Shown here: piece by piece, positions 16,283-29,392 of the stretch
Layout: each line of letters starts with the position of its first letter
Position numbering within the stretch: position 1 is the stretch's first letter
NCBI RefSeq assembly: GCF_000187245.1
Contig: NC_027861.1
Span: forward strand, 1 to 64,000
Direction of reading: 5' to 3'
Length of the DNA stretch: 64,000 bases
Origin: Ogataea parapolymorpha DL-1
Lineage: Eukaryota; Ascomycota; Pichiomycetes; Pichiales; Pichiaceae
Notes under the pieces: generated by a model
The model's database searches: none
Seen by the model: only the letters and a program-made list of their open reading frames with translations
What the model was told of the DNA's origin: nothing
Made by a program: the position numbers and the translations under genes

Positions 16283-18052
16283 ATGTCACAGGATTTCAAA
16301 GAGCCTTCTCTTGACTCCCACACTTTTGAGCATGACACCGAGGAACAGAAGCCTCGTGGTGTGGCCAGAATTGAGGCCGTCAAGCAGACTCTAGATAAGA
16401 GATACATCTTGGTGCTGATCCTGTCCCTGTACCTGTGTTCCTGGACCTATGCGCTAGATAGTTCCACCACGTACAGTTACCAGCCATATGCCACCTCTCA
16501 GTTTAACCGTCACTCGATGCTTTCCACTTTGAGTATCGCCAACTCCATCATCGGAGCTGTTTGTAAGCCATTTATTGCCAAGATTTCCGATATGACTTCC
16601 AGGGCCGTCGCCTACATGTTTATTCTGGTCTTGTATGTCATCGGATTTGTCATTGCTGCATGCTCTCCTACGATCTCTGCATACGTCATTGGCTCCGTCT
16701 TCATTGCCATTGGACAATCGGGTATTGATCTGCTTAACAGCATCTTGGTCGCCGACATGACTCCTCTCAAGTGGAGGGCCACAGTCAATGGTCTTCTATC
16801 CACTCCGTATTTGTGCACCACCTGGGTGGCAGGTTACATCGTCCAAAACATCACCACTACTAACTGGAGATGGGGTTACGGTATGTTCGCTATTATTACC
16901 CCTGCTGCATTGATTCCGGCAATTGGTATGATTTTCTGGATGGACCACAAGATCAACTATGGAACTTTCAAGTTCAATGTCAAGCTCCCTCAAATAACTG
17001 TTCTGAAAAGCAAAGACACTTTGTCCAAGATAAAGCACGCTCTTATCGAGATTGACGCTCTGGGGCTCATCCTTCTCGGTTTCGCTTTCTCTCTCCTGCT
17101 TCTTCCTTGCTCGCTTTATTCTTACGCCAAGGGCGGATGGCACAACCCTTCAATGATTGCCATGGAAGTGGTCGGAGGAATTTTCCTGATCATGTACACT
17201 ATCCACGAGATCTGGATTGCACCATACCCAATGCTTCCTAAGCGCGTTCTTTTGAACAGAACCTTCATCTGCTGCGTCATCATCGATTTCTGCTATCAAA
17301 TGGGTGGTTACTTCTGGCTGCTTTACTTTAGCTCTTACGACTTGGTCGTTCTGAATCTTTCCTACAGAGACTGGACTTATCTGAACAACACCGAGACCAT
17401 GGGTTTGTGCTCTTTTGGTGTCATCTACGGCCTTTTATTCAGATACTTCCGTCGGTACAAGGTGTTCCAAGTGTTCGGCTCTAGTATCCGATTGATTGGT
17501 CTTGGACTGATGGTGCATTCCACCAAGATGGAAAGTGGCCCTTCTCTCGGTGTCATTGTGGCCGCCTTGGTTCTTACCTCCATCGGTGACTGTGGTGATG
17601 CTATGGGTACCCAATTGGCTGCTCAAGCTTGCGTTCCGCACGTTGACCTGGCTTCCACCATTTCTGTTCTTTCTCTGTACACCAGCATTGGTGCTGGTGT
17701 CGGACAGGCTATTGTCGCTGCCGTGTGGGCTTCGAACCTTCCTAAACGTCTTACCGAGCATGTTGGTGATGCCACCAGGGCCCTTTCATATTTCGAGTCC
17801 GTTACCGTTATCTATGCTCTCCCATGGGGCTCTGATGACAGAATCGCATGTATCAAAGCTTACCAGGATGTTTGCTACCTGCTCTTCTGCGGTGCTCTCG
17901 GTATCAGTTGTGTCTGCTGGATTGTTACCTTGTTCCAAACCAACTTCTACCTGGGTGACGGATTGAACGCTGTTGAAGGAGAACAGAAGGAGGACTACAA
18001 CAAAAAATGGTACAACTACGTCTTCGACTTTGTTAAACATCCTCTTAGATAG
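16283..18052 (+). CDS. siderophore-iron transporter, ARN/SIT family MFS
   Basis: A 589-residue proton symporter for ferri-siderophores with about 14 membrane segments. Diagnostic are the first segment region (ILVLILSLYLCSWTYALDSSTTYSYQPYATSQF), the SVFIAIGQSGIDLLNSILVADMTPLKWRA loop and the large last extracellular loop near SYFESVTVIYALPWG, all family features of Sit1 and Arn1-4. These proteins take up Fe(III) hydroxamates such as ferrichrome and ferrioxamine at the plasma membrane or in endosomes. Length is about normal (Sit1 is 628). Codon choice is biased toward highly expressed codons compared with nearby regulators. Which siderophore it carries is not visible. Confidence 0.88.
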   Translation: MSQDFKEPSLDSHTFEHDTEEQKPRGVARIEAVKQTLDKRYILVLILSLYLCSWTYALDSSTTYSYQPYATSQFNRHSMLSTLSIANSIIGAVCKPFIAKISDMTSRAVAYMFILVLYVIGFVIAACSPTISAYVIGSVFIAIGQSGIDLLNSILVADMTPLKWRATVNGLLSTPYLCTTWVAGYIVQNITTTNWRWGYGMFAIITPAALIPAIGMIFWMDHKINYGTFKFNVKLPQITVLKSKDTLSKIKHALIEIDALGLILLGFAFSLLLLPCSLYSYAKGGWHNPSMIAMEVVGGIFLIMYTIHEIWIAPYPMLPKRVLLNRTFICCVIIDFCYQMGGYFWLLYFSSYDLVVLNLSYRDWTYLNNTETMGLCSFGVIYGLLFRYFRRYKVFQVFGSSIRLIGLGLMVHSTKMESGPSLGVIVAALVLTSIGDCGDAMGTQLAAQACVPHVDLASTISVLSLYTSIGAGVGQAIVAAVWASNLPKRLTEHVGDATRALSYFESVTVIYALPWGSDDRIACIKAYQDVCYLLFCGALGISCVCWIVTLFQTNFYLGDGLNAVEGEQKEDYNKKWYNYVFDFVKHPLR

Positions 18053-18093
18053 GTCACGGGACTTAATTAATTAATTACTTATGCACTGCTTTA

Positions 18094-19548
18094 TCATTTA
18101 ACAACCTTTTTCACAATCTCTTCCACTTCATCCCAGTCATCGGTCGGCAATCTGGTCATCTCGATTCCGCCAAAATATTGTCTGATAGCCTCCAGGTCCT
18201 GATAAGACTTCTTGTCGTGAATCAAGGAAATCGACACACCAGTACGGCCGAAACGGCCGGTTCTTCCAATTCTATGCAGGTAAGTGGACGGATCTGGCTT
18301 TCCTGATTTGTCTAGAGGAATATCGTAGTTCACCACCATGGAAACCGAAGGGATATCGATGCCTCTCGCTAGAACGTTGGTGGTGATCAAAACCTTCGAT
18401 CTGCCTTCTCTGAAGTCGTCGATCAAACGGTCTCTTTCAGCTGGCTGTAAATCACCATGCAGGATCGAAACTGCATGGCCTTCCTGCTTCATTCTGGCAT
18501 ATAACTTCGAGGCGGTGTCCTTCGTTTGGACAAATATGATGGAAGATGCAATGGTCAACAAACCGTACAGTTCACAAAGAACTTCAAACTTGTGCTGATC
18601 CGAGTCGCAGTCCATGTACAATTGTTTGATGGCATCCACATTAAGCTCCTCGTGCTTCAACTCTAACGAATTTGCGTTCGGAACAAACTTTTCAGCGTAT
18701 CTGCGAACTTCCTCGGGGAAAGTAGCCGAGAAAAGAACCAGCTGAGTTGATTGTGGAATGTTTTTCTTAACCCGGAGACACTGATCGGCAAGTCCCTGTT
18801 TATCCAGCATGTTGTCTGCCTCATCTAGAACGAAAATCTTCAGATGGCTGAAGTTGATCTTACGTCTCCTCAAAAGATCTAAGATCACACCCGGGGTAGC
18901 AATCACCACCTGCCCATTGACTGCCTCGTCTCTTTCCAAAGAACCAGGAACCACAAGCTTGACTTTGATATTTGTGTACTTGCACATCTGGGAAACCACT
19001 TCTTCCGTTTGTCTGGCCAGCTCTCTGGCAGGAGACAAACATAGCGCCTGGACCATAGGATCCTTCTCATCCACCCTGGTGAGCATGGCAAGAGAGAATG
19101 CGGCTGTTTTACCTGTACCCGACTGCGATTGGCCAATCATGTTACGTGGAGGATTCTGGATGAGCAAGGGCAGCGCCTTTTCTTGAATCTTGGAAGGCTT
19201 GGAGAACTTCATCGCATATAGTCCTTTGAGAAGCTCTTCGCGCAATCCCAGCTCCTCAAACGACTTCACAGAGTACAATGGCGAGTTTGGATCAGCCTGC
19301 AGGTCCGCAAGCTTCACCTTCACCTCGTAGGTCGAGTCCACGAGAGAACTTTGAGGTTTCTCTGCGTTATCTTTCTTGCCTGGCTTGTCCTCCTTGACCT
19401 CCTCTGTAAGACTCTTTGCCTTTTCGGTTTCAGTTTTGGTATCTTCCTTCACTTCATCCACTTTCTCAATCTTCTGGTCCTTAGATTCATCTTTATTGAG
19501 GTTCAATTTCGAGATCAATGAAGCTGCGTCCATCTTGTCTGACGACAT
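18094..19548 (-). CDS. DBP5: DEAD-box RNA helicase Dbp5, mRNA export
   Basis: A 484-residue ATP-dependent RNA helicase that remodels mRNPs at the cytoplasmic face of the nuclear pore with Gle1 and InsP6. Motif I (GQSQSGTGKT) ends near residue 148, the DEAD box is in LDEADNML near residue 240, SAT is in LFSATFPEE, and the C-terminal RecA lobe ends with HRIGRTGRFGR. The low-complexity Lys/Glu-rich N-terminus is typical. Length matches the 482 residues of yeast Dbp5. The frame extends 56 codons upstream, but that part overlaps the GCN2 start on the other strand; the ATG at 19548 is chosen. It is divergent from GCN2 across only 63 bases. Confidence 0.93.
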   Translation of the reverse strand: MSSDKMDAASLISKLNLNKDESKDQKIEKVDEVKEDTKTETEKAKSLTEEVKEDKPGKKDNAEKPQSSLVDSTYEVKVKLADLQADPNSPLYSVKSFEELGLREELLKGLYAMKFSKPSKIQEKALPLLIQNPPRNMIGQSQSGTGKTAAFSLAMLTRVDEKDPMVQALCLSPARELARQTEEVVSQMCKYTNIKVKLVVPGSLERDEAVNGQVVIATPGVILDLLRRRKINFSHLKIFVLDEADNMLDKQGLADQCLRVKKNIPQSTQLVLFSATFPEEVRRYAEKFVPNANSLELKHEELNVDAIKQLYMDCDSDQHKFEVLCELYGLLTIASSIIFVQTKDTASKLYARMKQEGHAVSILHGDLQPAERDRLIDDFREGRSKVLITTNVLARGIDIPSVSMVVNYDIPLDKSGKPDPSTYLHRIGRTGRFGRTGVSISLIHDKKSYQDLEAIRQYFGGIEMTRLPTDDWDEVEEIVKKVVK

Positions 19549-19554
19549 ATTTAG

Positions 19555-24507
<4,953 letters not shown>

Positions 24508-24509
24508 AC

Positions 24510-24923
24510 TCAGAAATCATACTCATCTGGCTCCTCTTTGAAACCCACAATAAAGAGCACGATGCTGAGATATATGATGAAACCTCCCGCGACACTTAAA
24601 ATTAGACTCCAGTGCGTGATCAGATGGCAATGGAAGAGGATAATGGGGAAAATGATACCGCTGATGACAAGAAATCCCGTCATGAATTTGAAGAACTCCT
24701 TGATTGGCATCTCCTCGTGGGAATCCGATAGGAAATCAGCCTCGTATGCGCTTGACAGGGACTGTGCTAAAGCGTTGGGCAGCGGAGCGACAAGGAAAAT
24801 GGCAACATCGATAAGGGGAAGCCAATTATCATACAATGCGCAGCTGAGCACAATATTGAGAAACCCTATTGCTATGAGAATGCTTAGAAATATCAACTTG
24901 CTCAAGGGGTTCAGTTTAAACAT
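24510..24923 (-). CDS. VPS55: Vps55 late-endosome sorting protein
   Basis: A 137-residue four-segment membrane protein of the Vps55/OB-RGRP family, which works with Vps68 in endosome-to-vacuole traffic. The family block LNIVLSCALYDNWLPL followed by PLPNALA is clear, and the length equals that of yeast Vps55 (140). It is convergent with GCN2 and the two stop codons are only 2 bases apart. Confidence 0.9.
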   Translation of the reverse strand: MFKLNPLSKLIFLSILIAIGFLNIVLSCALYDNWLPLIDVAIFLVAPLPNALAQSLSSAYEADFLSDSHEEMPIKEFFKFMTGFLVISGIIFPIILFHCHLITHWSLILSVAGGFIIYLSIVLFIVGFKEEPDEYDF

Positions 24924-25011
24924 TATAGAAGTTACTATATTTATTTATTTATTTTCATACAATATTCTTTACTAACTCCCGTATATACAAATTAGTCAAC
25001 TATAAACAACT

Positions 25012-26988
25012 TTATTTTTGCTCACCAGAAGACTCGGAGCTCGAAGCGTTACCGTCCTTGTACAGTTTCTCAAACAGTTTCAATGAGTCAGCTTGCAACT
25101 CTTCGTACTTGGTCTTGATTTCGTCGGCCTCAACAGTCTCACCACCGTTGACCTTCACGATGATCTCTCTCAACTCAGCGATCTTCTTGTTGATGTTCTC
25201 GACCTCGGTAGCGTCCAGCTTCTCCTTGAACTCCTCAAGAGACTTCTCAGTGTCGGCACAGAGTTGGTCGGCTCTGTTGACTTGCTCAATTGCCTCCTTT
25301 CTAGCTCTGTCCTGCTCCTTGAACTTCTCGGCGTCGTTAACCATCTTCTCGATCTCAGCGTCAGATAATCCGGAGGAGCCAGCAACAGTGATGGAGTTGT
25401 CCTTACCAGATGCCTTGTCCTTGGCAGAAACATTGATAATTCCGTCAGCGTCAATGTCAAAAGTGACTTCAATTTGTGGAACACCCTTTGGAGCTGGTGG
25501 AATACCTGAAAGAGTGAAGTTGCCAATCAGTTTGTTGTCCCTGACGAGTTCTCTCTCACCTTGGAACACTCTGATCTCAACGGAGGTTTGACCAGAAGCA
25601 GCAGTGGAGAAAATCTGGGACTTCTTGGTTGGAACAGTAGTGTTTCTTGGGATCAATCTAGTGAAGACACCACCCAGAGTCTCAATACCAAGAGACAATG
25701 GAGTAACGTCCAAAAGCAAGACATCCTTGACCTCACCGGATAACACAGCACCTTGGATAGCGGCACCAATGGCAACAGCTTCATCTGGGTTAACAGCCTT
25801 AGATGGCTCCTTACCAAACAGAGACTTGACGGTCTCGACAACCTTTGGCATTCTGGTCATACCACCAACAAGGATAACCTCGGAGATTTGAGAGGTAGAA
25901 AGACCAGCATCCTTAAGAGCCTTCTTGACTGGCTCGACAGTCTTCTTGATCAATGGCTCAACCAGTTGCTCAAGTTGAGATCTGGACATCTTCAAGTTGA
26001 TGTGCTTTGGACCGGAAGCGTCAGCAGTGATGAAAGGAAGGTTGATCTCGGTAGAAAGAGTAGAGGACAGCTCAATCTTGGCCTTCTCAGCGGCTTCTCT
26101 GATTCTTTGAATGGCCATTCTGTCGTTTTGAAGGTCGATACCGGACTCCTTCTTGAAAGCGTCGACGATGTATCTAACCAAAGCAATGTCAAAGTCCTCA
26201 CCACCCAAGTGAGTGTCACCATTGGTGGACTTGACCTCAAAGACACCGTTGTCAATGTCCAAGATAGAGATATCGAAGGTACCTCCACCCAAGTCGAACA
26301 CGGCGACGACGTTAGTGTCAGTCTTCTCCAAACCGTAAGCCAAGGCAGCGGCAGTAGGTTCATTGACAACTCTGGCAACGTTCAAACCAACAATAGCACC
26401 TGCATCTTTGGTGGCTTGTCTTTGAGCGTCGTTGAAGTATGCTGGAACAGTAACGACAGCGTTCTTGACAGGCTTACCGAGGTATGCCTCGGCAGTCTCT
26501 TTCATCTTGTTAAGAATGAAACCTCCAATTTGGGCTGGGGAGTATTTCTGGCCTCTGGCCTCAACCCAAGCGTCACCATTGGTGTGCTTGACGATCTTGT
26601 ATGGAACTTGCTTCAAATCTCTTTGCACCTCTTGATCCTCAAACCTTCTACCAATCAGTCTCTTTGTAGCAAACAAGGTGTTCTCTGGGTTGACCACAGC
26701 TTGTCTCTTGGCTGGAATACCGACCAATCTCTCACCGTCCTTGGTGAAGGCAACGACAGATGGAGTAGTTCTGGAACCCTCGGCGTTCTCAATGATTCTT
26801 GGAGTCTTTCCCTCCATCACGGCGACAGCAGAGTTCGTGGTTCCCAAATCGATACCGATCACGGAACCGGTCACCTTGGTGGAGTTGTATCTCAGCTGTC
26901 TGAGAGAAGACTGAGAAGTTAGCGGGCAAACGGTAACTCTATGTTCAATACTCACACTTCTCACGTTTCTAGCAATGTTTGCCAACAT
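25012..26988 (-). CDS. SSC1: mitochondrial Hsp70, with presequence intron
   Basis: Exons on the minus strand are 26988-26956 and 26910-25012, giving 643 residues (yeast Ssc1 is 654). This matrix chaperone is the import motor of the PAM complex on Tim44 and also folds proteins. The presequence [11 protein letters not shown] joins [11 protein letters not shown] after splicing; then come [26 protein letters not shown], the linker [12 protein letters not shown], the substrate domain and a C-terminal EEL-type helical lid. The 45-nt intron is in frame and stopless, so the frame reads through it; consensus signals favour splicing. The open frame begins at a GTG six codons upstream; the ATG at 26988 is chosen. 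TIM44, its partner, is also in this window. Confidence 0.93.
   Translation of the reverse strand: MLANIARNVRSVSIEHRVTVCPLTSQSSLRQLRYNSTKVTGSVIGIDLGTTNSAVAVMEGKTPRIIENAEGSRTTPSVVAFTKDGERLVGIPAKRQAVVNPENTLFATKRLIGRRFEDQEVQRDLKQVPYKIVKHTNGDAWVEARGQKYSPAQIGGFILNKMKETAEAYLGKPVKNAVVTVPAYFNDAQRQATKDAGAIVGLNVARVVNEPTAAALAYGLEKTDTNVVAVFDLGGGTFDISILDIDNGVFEVKSTNGDTHLGGEDFDIALVRYIVDAFKKESGIDLQNDRMAIQRIREAAEKAKIELSSTLSTEINLPFITADASGPKHINLKMSRSQLEQLVEPLIKKTVEPVKKALKDAGLSTSQISEVILVGGMTRMPKVVETVKSLFGKEPSKAVNPDEAVAIGAAIQGAVLSGEVKDVLLLDVTPLSLGIETLGGVFTRLIPRNTTVPTKKSQIFSTAASGQTSVEIRVFQGERELVRDNKLIGNFTLSGIPPAPKGVPQIEVTFDIDADGIINVSAKDKASGKDNSITVAGSSGLSDAEIEKMVNDAEKFKEQDRARKEAIEQVNRADQLCADTEKSLEEFKEKLDATEVENINKKIAELREIIVKVNGGETVEADEIKTKYEELQADSLKLFEKLYKDGNASSSESSGEQK
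26911..26955 (-). other. 45-nt in-frame intron in SSC1 presequence
   Basis: Donor GTGAGT, branch GCTAAC and acceptor TTCTCAG are all present, phase 0, and there is no stop in frame. Reading through would insert 15 residues ([15 protein letters not shown]) into the targeting peptide. The signals match the other short introns of this window, so I call it an intron, with retention as an alternative. Confidence 0.75.
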
Positions 26989-27213
26989 CTTTTCAATTAC
27001 TAGCACTTGCTACCCACTTATTGAATTGTCCTGGTTTTCAAAATCCACAGGGGCAAAACAAAGATATATAAATTAATTTTCCAGTTTTTTTTCATTCTTT
27101 CGCCGTCATTTTTTTTTCCGGTAGTGCCTTGCTCACTACACCAGCAGAAATTTCCAGAAGAACAATAGAGACCCTTGAGTTATGGTGCAAGGATGCATAA
27201 AGAATCCGAGTCG

Positions 27214-28050
27214 TTATTCAACTAGTTCAGCTTGGTAGCTGCTCAACTTGGCGAGATCTTCGTTCCTGTTCAGCTTTGGGATTTTAAGAACTTGGGTCTC
27301 ACCAATGACTGTCAGGCGCAGTCCGAGTTTTTCGGCCAGCTGATGCAATACTTTGCGCACATCACTTTCGGAAACCGGTAGTGTCATGGAGTCTCTGACT
27401 AGCTGTTGAAGACGAGTGACGCTCAAACTGACAGTTTTGGAATTATCAAATTTAGGTGATTGTTCATAGATCACATTGTAGATTGGGACCATCTTGGAGT
27501 CAAGTGCATCCTGTTTATTATCGCGGAGTATGTTTACCTTTTTTGAAGCCTGCTTCAATTTAATGCGCTCTAAAAGTGGCAGGTCAGATAGAAGATGCTT
27601 TTCATGGAATTCGTACTTGGTGCGTGAGTTCTTGGGCTTGGCAATTTTGCCAATTTTCTTAGGCGATGTTTGATGCTTTTGCTCTGACTCTAGCTTGAAT
27701 GTAATGGGGCACCCTTTCGCGTTCCACTCCTCGAGCTTGGATCTGAAGATTTGCTGGCGCTTTTCAATCTTTTGGATGAGTTGGACGCGTTCTTCGGATC
27801 TGTGTGCAGAGTCGTTACAGAAAACATCAATTGTGATATCGTCTCCTGTTCTAGCAATGTCATAGGACTCGGGATATATTGACTTGATCGTGCAAAGTAC
27901 CTCCTGATTGAGGTTCAATACCTTCTTCGATACCGTTGAAAAGCGCACTAGTGATGAAAGGTAGTTGGTACTGTAATGAAGCGCGACCAAAGTGTCCAAA
28001 GATCGAAATAATCGAACCAGAAAAGGGGTAGTATAATCAGAAGATGTCAT
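27214..28050 (-). CDS. replication licensing factor Cdt1-like
   Basis: A 278-residue protein whose second half fits the Cdt1 C-terminal winged helix that loads MCM2-7: LLERIKLKQASKK, then MVPIYNVIYEQSP, SLSVTRLQQLVRDS and SESDVRKVLHQLAEKLG. The N-terminal part (about residues 1-100) is consistent with a reduced middle winged helix. It is much shorter than Tah11 of Saccharomyces (604), so the disordered N-terminus seems to be missing. The next gene upstream is RFC4 on the same strand, 55 bases away, and the gap holds ACGCGAAA, an MBF/SBF-like G1/S element. Identification rests on the pattern of the C-terminal domain. Confidence 0.68.
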   Translation of the reverse strand: MTSSDYTTPFLVRLFRSLDTLVALHYSTNYLSSLVRFSTVSKKVLNLNQEVLCTIKSIYPESYDIARTGDDITIDVFCNDSAHRSEERVQLIQKIEKRQQIFRSKLEEWNAKGCPITFKLESEQKHQTSPKKIGKIAKPKNSRTKYEFHEKHLLSDLPLLERIKLKQASKKVNILRDNKQDALDSKMVPIYNVIYEQSPKFDNSKTVSLSVTRLQQLVRDSMTLPVSESDVRKVLHQLAEKLGLRLTVIGETQVLKIPKLNRNEDLAKLSSYQAELVE

Positions 28051-28051
28051 G

Positions 28052-28059
28052 ACGCGAAA
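28052..28059 (+). promoter_or_regulatory. ACGCGAAA, G1/S element at CDT1 start
   Basis: ACGCGAAA ends or begins directly at the start codon region of the Cdt1-like gene. ACGCG is the MBF core and CGCGAAA fits the SBF pattern CRCGAAA. Both control G1/S genes in yeasts. It lies inside the expected 5' leader, which weakens the case. Confidence 0.35.
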
Positions 28060-28105
28060 AAAAAATTAAAGGGAAATAAAAAACACCAATCTTTAAATTC
28101 ATTCT

Positions 28106-29128
28106 TTACGTATCTATTTTCAGTTCCTTGTTTAGCTCCAAAATTTTGGCCAGCATGCAACTCAACTGTAGGTAGGTAGAAACTCCTTCCAGAACACGCA
28201 TGTGGGTAAAACCAACGATGCGAATCACTTCCAGCCGTTTATCCTCTTCAATGTCGTACATGGACTTGAGAACTTTAAAACTAGTGCTGACAATATCGAT
28301 CGCAGAATACCCTTTTGCCCACAGCGACCGTAGAATGTCGAGACTGCCTTCGAAATCGCCCCGAATACAACTCCTGAGCATTTTGGAGATCACTAGGGGA
28401 TGTGGAGAGTCGACAATTCGGTAAACATTTTCCGAGTTCACGAAATTGAAGCCGTAGAATGTACTCTGTAGATTATTGATTGCCTGTCTCATATCACCTT
28501 CGGCCGTAAATATTAGTGCTTCCAGGCCGTCATTGGTGTATTCAATCTTTTCCTGCTTTATTATGTGCAGTAGATTTCTTAATATCTCCTCATCTTCGAG
28601 CTTATTGTAACGTAAAATGGCACATCTACTTTGCAATGGCTCGATGATCTTGCTTGATTGGTTGCAAGCAAATGCGAAACGGGTGGTGTTGGAGTAAATT
28701 TCCATGGTGCGCCGGAGAGCTTGCTGTGCTCCAGGAGTCATTGAGTCTGCCTCGTCCAGAATTACGATTTTGTGTCTTCCTGGTGGAAGTTGGACTTTTT
28801 TCTGAGCGAACTGTTTAATTTTATTGCGGACCACCTCAATACCACGGTCATCAGACGCGTTCAATTCCAGTACAGCGTCGCGAAACTGATCTCCAAGAAG
28901 CTCATGTGCAAGGCACAACACAGAGGTAGTCTTTCCGATACCAGGCAGACCCGATATGATTAGATGAGGCATGTTTCCCTCCTCTGCAATCCTCTTCAGC
29001 GATTCAACAGTTTCCTTATTGCCCACCACATCGTCCAATTTAGTAGGCCTGTATTTTTCCACCCTGGATGTTAGATTGTGTCTTGTCAGTACTTACCAAG
29101 GAAGTTCCAAATCCAAAGGATAGTTCAT
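28106..29128 (-). CDS. RFC4: replication factor C subunit 4, with one intron
   Basis: Exons on the minus strand are 29128-29097 and 29063-28106, giving 329 residues (yeast Rfc4 has 323). It is a small AAA+ subunit of the PCNA clamp loader. Splicing restores the universal start LPWVEKYRP; Walker A is GLPGIGKTT, Walker B is ILDEADSM, the arginine-finger SRC motif is in IEPLQSRC, and the subunit-specific run [17 protein letters not shown] and SSKIIEPLQ fit Rfc4 rather than Rfc2 or Rfc3. An ACGCGT MBF site lies 37 bases before the ATG, typical of replication genes. The gene is followed by the Cdt1-like gene on the same strand. Confidence 0.95.
29064..29096 (-). other. 33-nt intron in RFC4
   Basis: Donor GTAAGT, branch TCTAAC and acceptor ATCCAG are present. 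It is phase 2 and has an in-frame TAA right after the exon, so it must be removed to give LPWVEKYRP. The signal layout and the length are the same as in the Zn2Cys6 gene. Confidence 0.93.
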
Positions 29129-29164
29129 GGTGTAGAAAAAATCAATCAGATCAGCATTTTCCAT

Positions 29165-29170
29165 ACGCGT
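29165..29170. promoter_or_regulatory. ACGCGT (MCB) in RFC4 promoter
   Basis: A perfect MluI cell-cycle box lies 37 bases upstream of the RFC4 ATG in the 264-base gap shared with SPF1. MCB elements bind MBF and drive G1/S expression of replication genes in yeasts. Confidence 0.55.
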
Positions 29171-29392
29171 CTTGCACAGCCGCAAATATATACGACCGAC
29201 TGGTGGTGAGCTGGTGAGCAAATGACAGCCACATCTTCATGGTGGGCAGATCGTACAGGGTTTCACCATGCCGCAAGAACTACGGACAGTCGGTTAATGA
29301 AACCTAACCGTTAGTGTAAAGCTCTTCCATCTCTCGCCTCGTCTTTACCCGGCCGCACTATCTGAAAATTTCCACCTTTTTTATCTTACACC

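Noticed and set aside
24538..24975. 145-codon plus-strand frame opposite VPS55
   Set aside because: VPS55 on the minus strand matches its family over the full length; the plus frame has no recognisable content.
25753..26922. 389-codon open frame on the plus strand opposite SSC1
   Set aside because: It is the antisense of a highly biased Hsp70 gene; its sequence is low-complexity Ser/Leu/Gly/Asp and follows the codon bias of the real gene.
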